DNA of 64,000 nucleotides from Pseudomonas viridiflava (GTDB lineage: Bacteria > Pseudomonadota > Gammaproteobacteria > Pseudomonadales > Pseudomonadaceae), in the NCBI RefSeq assembly GCF_900582625.1, contig NZ_UTIQ01000241.1, positions 248,001 through 312,000 on the forward strand. Direction: 5' to 3'. The notes under the pieces were generated by a model, which saw only the letters and a list, made by a program, of their open reading frames with translations, made no database searches and had not been told where the DNA came from. Made by a program: the position numbers and the translations under genes. Below, piece by piece: positions 60,673 to 64,000 of the stretch. How positions within the stretch are numbered: the first letter of the stretch is position 1; each line of letters starts with the position of its first letter.

Positions 60673-63600
60673 CTACTCGGCGACCTTCTCTTCCGGTCGC
60701 ACCTTGAACCACGCGGCATACAAGGCTGGAAGGAACAATAAGGTCAGGGCCGTCGCCACAATCAGCCCCCCCATGATCGCCACCGCCATCGGCCCGAAGA
60801 AGGTACTGCGCGACAGCGGAATCATGGCCAGCACCGCCGCCAGTGCGGTGAGCACGATGGGACGGAAGCGCCGCACCGTGGCGTCGATGACGGCGTGCCA
60901 ACGGTCATGGCCGGCGTTAATGTCTTGCTCGATCTGGTCCACCAGAATCACCGAGTTACGCATGATCATGCCGGACAAAGCGATGGTGCCGAGCATGGCC
61001 ACAAACCCGAACGGCTGGTTGAACACCAGCAGGAACAAGGTCACACCGATCAGCCCCAACGGCGCGGTGAGAAACACCATGGCCGAGCGCGAGAAGCTTT
61101 TCAGCTGCAACATCAACAACCCCAACACCACCACGATAAACAGCGGGATACCGGCGTTCACCGAGTTCTGGCCTCGGGCGGAATCTTCCACCGTGCCGCC
61201 CACGTCGAGCAGGTAACCATCGGGCAGCTTGGCGCGCACGTCGCTGAGGGTCGGCAGGATCTGTTTGACGATGCTGGCCGGCTGTTCCTTGCCGTACACA
61301 TCGGCGCGCACCGTCACCGTCGGCAGACGATCGCGGTGCCAGATAATGCCTTCTTCAAAGCCGTATTTGAGCGTGGCAATTTGCGACAGCGCCACGCTCT
61401 GGCCCGTGTCGGTCGGCACCGACAGGCTTGGCAGCAACGCCAACTGTTGGCGCTCACGCACGGTGCCGCGCAGCAGAATTTCAATCAACTCGTTGTCTTC
61501 GCGGTATTGGCTGACGCTGTTGCCCGACAAGGCGCTTTGCAGGAAGGTCGACAGGCTGGCACTGCTCACGCCCAAGGCGCGGGCGCGCTCCTGATCAATG
61601 CTCAGGTACACCACTTTGCTCGGTTCTTCCCAGTCCAGATGCACGTTGGTGACGTGTGAGTTTTCGCGCACACGGTCCGCCACTTCACGCGCCAGGGTGC
61701 GCACTTCATCAATGTGCTCACCCGAGACCCGGAACTGCACCGGATAGCCCACAGGCGGGCCGTTTTCCAGGCGCGTGATGCGGGTGCGCAGGGTCGGGAA
61801 TTCATTGGCCAGGGTTTCAATCAGCCATTTGCGCACGGCTTCGCGGTCTTCGATGGTCTTATTCAGCACCACGAATTGCGCGAAGCTGGCGGCCGGCAGT
61901 TGCTGGTCCAGCGGCAGGTAGAAACGCGGCGAACCGGTGCCGACGTAGGCCACATAGTTGTCGATGCCGGGGTGATCTTTAAGCAGGCTTTCCAGGTGGC
62001 GAACCTGCTCTTCGGTGGCCTTCAACGACGCGCCTTCGCTGAGTTTCAAATCGACCATCAGCTCAAGTCGCCCCGAAGACGGGAAGAACTGCTGGGGCAC
62101 GAACTTGAACATAAAGATCGAGCCGGCAAACAACGCCAGGGTCAGCACGATTACGGTTTTTCGATGCCCCACGCACCATTCGACGACCCCGCGCACACGG
62201 CGGTAGAACGGCGTCGAGTACGGGTCGTGGCCGGCGTCGCTGCCGCCGTGTTTGGCGGCGTGCAGCTTGGCCAGGTCGGGCAGTAATTTTTCGCCGATAT
62301 AGGGCACGAAAATCACGGCGGCGATCCACGACACCAGCAGCGCGATGGCCACCACCTGGAAGATCGAGCGGGTGTATTCGCCAGTGCCCGATTGCGCGGT
62401 GGCGATTGGCAGGAAGCCGGCCGCCGTGATCAACGTGCCGGTCAGCATCGGGAAGGCGGTGCTGGTCCAGGCGAAACTCGCGGCTTTAAAGCGCGAGTAC
62501 CCCTGCTCCATTTTGATCGCCATCATTTCAACGGCGATGATCGCATCGTCCACCAACAACCCCAGCGCCAGCACCAGCGCGCCAAGGGAAATTTTGTGCA
62601 AGCCGATGCCCAGGTAGTACATGGCCGTGAACGTCATGGCCAACACCAGCGGAATCACCAGCGCCACCACCAGACCGATGCGCAACCCCAGGGAGAAGAA
62701 GCACACCAACATCACAATGGCCAGGGCTTCGACCAGCACCTGCACGAACTCGCCGACGCCGGTTTTCACCGCCGCGGGTTGGTCCGACACCTTGCTCAGC
62801 TGCATACCGGCCGGCAGCGTTTGCTGCATACGGGCGAATTCTTTTTCCAGGGCGCTGCCCAGCACCAGAATGTCGCCGCCGGGCTTCATCGACACGGTCA
62901 AGCCAATGGCGTCCTGGGCCATGAAACGCATGCGCGGCGCGGGCGGATCGCTGAAGCCACGGTGCACTTCGGCGACATCGGAAATTCGGAATGTGCGGTC
63001 GCCGATACGGATCGGGAAGGCTTTGATTTCATCCACCGACTCGAAGCGCCCCGTCACCCGCAACTGAATACGGTCGGACGGCGTTTCGAAAAAGCCCGAC
63101 GAGGCCACGGTGTTTTGTTCTTCCAGCGCCTTTTGTACCGCCGCCATGGGCAAACCGAGGGTCGCGGCTTTGACGTTGGAAAGCTCGATCCAGATTTTCT
63201 CGTCCTGCAGCCCGAGCAGGTCAACCTTGCCGACGTCCTTAACGCGCTGCAGTTGCAGCTGAATGCGGTCGGCGTAGTCCTTGAGCACGGCGTAGTCGAA
63301 ACCGTCGCCGGTCAGTGCATAGATATTGCCGTAGGTGGTGCCGAATTCGTCGTTGAAGAACGGGCCTTGAATGCCTTGCGGCAAGGTGTAGCGGATGTCG
63401 CTGACCTTCTTGCGAATCTGGTACCAGAGCTCGGGAATGTCGCGGGAATTCATGGAATCACGGGCCATAAACGTGACCTGCGACTCACCCGGACGCGAGA
63501 ACGAAACGATCTTCTCGAACTCGCCCGTCTCCATCAGTTTTTTCTCGATGCGCTCGGTCACCTGCCGCGACACTTCCTCGGCGCTGGCGCCCGGCCACAG

Positions 63601-63753
63601 GGTGCGCACCACCATGGCCTTGAAGGTGAAGGGCGGGTCTTCGCTCTGCCCCAGTTTGGTGTACGAAAGACCGCCGACGAGGGCCAGCAGCAACATCAAG
63701 AACAGCACGATCTGCCGATTGCGCAGCGCCCATTCGGATAGGTTGAAGCTCAT
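60673..63753 (-). CDS. RND efflux transporter, inner-membrane pump (TriC/AcrB family)
   Basis: A 1026-residue resistance-nodulation-division pump with 12 membrane helices and two large periplasmic loops. The proton-relay Asp pair is D402-D403 in GLLVDDAIIAVE. The start MSFNLSEWALRNRQIVLFL and KLGQSEDPPFTFKAMVVRT place it with the TriC-like group rather than MexB. Substrates cannot be predicted. ATG 63753 is six bases downstream of the stop of the membrane-fusion protein gene, one operon. Confidence 0.95.
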   Translation of the reverse strand: MSFNLSEWALRNRQIVLFLMLLLALVGGLSYTKLGQSEDPPFTFKAMVVRTLWPGASAEEVSRQVTERIEKKLMETGEFEKIVSFSRPGESQVTFMARDSMNSRDIPELWYQIRKKVSDIRYTLPQGIQGPFFNDEFGTTYGNIYALTGDGFDYAVLKDYADRIQLQLQRVKDVGKVDLLGLQDEKIWIELSNVKAATLGLPMAAVQKALEEQNTVASSGFFETPSDRIQLRVTGRFESVDEIKAFPIRIGDRTFRISDVAEVHRGFSDPPAPRMRFMAQDAIGLTVSMKPGGDILVLGSALEKEFARMQQTLPAGMQLSKVSDQPAAVKTGVGEFVQVLVEALAIVMLVCFFSLGLRIGLVVALVIPLVLAMTFTAMYYLGIGLHKISLGALVLALGLLVDDAIIAVEMMAIKMEQGYSRFKAASFAWTSTAFPMLTGTLITAAGFLPIATAQSGTGEYTRSIFQVVAIALLVSWIAAVIFVPYIGEKLLPDLAKLHAAKHGGSDAGHDPYSTPFYRRVRGVVEWCVGHRKTVIVLTLALFAGSIFMFKFVPQQFFPSSGRLELMVDLKLSEGASLKATEEQVRHLESLLKDHPGIDNYVAYVGTGSPRFYLPLDQQLPAASFAQFVVLNKTIEDREAVRKWLIETLANEFPTLRTRITRLENGPPVGYPVQFRVSGEHIDEVRTLAREVADRVRENSHVTNVHLDWEEPSKVVYLSIDQERARALGVSSASLSTFLQSALSGNSVSQYREDNELIEILLRGTVRERQQLALLPSLSVPTDTGQSVALSQIATLKYGFEEGIIWHRDRLPTVTVRADVYGKEQPASIVKQILPTLSDVRAKLPDGYLLDVGGTVEDSARGQNSVNAGIPLFIVVVLGLLMLQLKSFSRSAMVFLTAPLGLIGVTLFLLVFNQPFGFVAMLGTIALSGMIMRNSVILVDQIEQDINAGHDRWHAVIDATVRRFRPIVLTALAAVLAMIPLSRSTFFGPMAVAIMGGLIVATALTLLFLPALYAAWFKVRPEEKVAE

Positions 63754-63759
63754 CCGTGC

Positions 63760-64000
63760 TTACTCCTGCGCTGCCAGTTTGACCGAGCGATTGGCGTGGT
63801 CCACCGGCCGAACTTCCTGGCCTTCACGCAGTACTTGAACACCGGCGGCGACGACCCAGTCGGTGGCTTGCAACCCTTCGAGCACCGGCACCTGGTCTTC
63901 GCCATACGGGCCGACCTTGACGCTGCGGCGCATCAGCTTGGCAGTTTTCGGTTCCACCACCCACACAAAGGGTTTGCCGCCTTCGGCACTCAGCGCCGAC
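63760..64000 (-). CDS. RND membrane-fusion (adaptor) protein, C-terminal part
   Basis: The frame is open from the right edge (SALSAEGGKPFVWVVEPKTA...) to a TAA at 63760. It carries the last beta-barrel and membrane-proximal domain of a HlyD/MFP adaptor: VWVVEPKTAKLMRRSVKVGP, VLEGLQATDWVVAAGVQVLREGQEV. The protein links the pump to an outer-membrane channel. About 80 residues are visible; the N-terminus lies outside the window. Confidence 0.9.
   Translation of the reverse strand, partial: SALSAEGGKPFVWVVEPKTAKLMRRSVKVGPYGEDQVPVLEGLQATDWVVAAGVQVLREGQEVRPVDHANRSVKLAAQE

Noticed and set aside
62392..63741. 449-codon plus-strand frame opposite the RND pump
   Set aside because: Shadow of the pump gene, His/Gln/Arg-rich, no ribosome site.

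Overview
The window is a GC-rich chromosomal segment of a Pseudomonas species that does not look like P. aeruginosa itself. The evidence is an MvaT-type H-NS analogue nearly identical to the family type, a PykA-type pyruvate kinase, olsBA, xenB, a SadC-like diguanylate cyclase, and many inverted REP pairs built on a 'GGAGCGGCTTTAGCCGCGA' core. From memory of P. aeruginosa, the stretch from pykA to xenB (about 30.5-50.2 kb) follows the PA4329-PA4356 order and dapE-rlmA-csp (about 51.8-54.5 kb) follows PA1159-PA1162, so the window joins blocks that lie apart there. I see no tRNA, rRNA, CRISPR array, transposase or prophage.

Layout. 0-10.4 kb: a partial periplasmic flavin amine oxidase, bioA, a GntR regulator with a polyamine-type binding protein and a cytoplasmic gamma-glutamyltransferase, then aldA and a PQQ/haem alcohol dehydrogenase (both minus strand) behind a textbook sigma-54 promoter with upstream activator sites. 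10.8-16.5 kb: two chemotaxis transducers (a soluble PAS-PAS BdlA-like one and a dCACHE amino-acid type), a HerA-like ATPase and a small acidic protein. 16.5-19.6 kb: purU, mvaT, sbcB. 19.8-27.7 kb: a membrane protein followed by a tightly overlapping RDD-SpoIIM-DUF4129-DUF4350-MoxR-DUF58 operon. 28-30.4 kb: PilZ, DUF4124 and two TPR-like lipoproteins. 30.5-36.9 kb: pykA, then an enoyl-CoA hydratase / ferredoxin reductase / SadC-like operon and class I fumarase. 37-43 kb: a tiny SCPU-like secreted protein near a GacA-box palindrome, a ribbon-helix-helix protein, a DJ-1 protein, lipoproteins, a cardiolipin-synthase-like enzyme, a YceI protein and a serine hydrolase. 43-44.2 kb: a lower-GC Hcp (type VI secretion) islet with an unknown partner gene. 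44.2-50.2 kb: ornithine lipid synthesis (olsBA), acpH, and an ArsR-MFS-xenB detoxification unit with a clear operator. 50.4-51.6 kb: a short TPS-domain exoprotein with an AT-richer unknown C-terminus. 51.8-64 kb: dapE, rlmA, a cold-shock protein, plsB, the mdaB/ygiN quinone pair, a Yip1 and a DUF4197 protein, and an RND efflux pump running off the right edge.

Functional themes are alcohol and aldehyde oxidation, envelope lipid building (plsB, olsBA, cls-like), c-di-GMP and chemotaxis signalling, and electrophile/quinone defence. The least explained items are: two copies of a roughly 122-bp hairpin element whose arms have changed in a compensatory way; the GacA box near a GGA-rich leader; the mini-TpsA protein; the Hcp-linked unknown gene; and interleaved inverted repeats at 12.1 kb.
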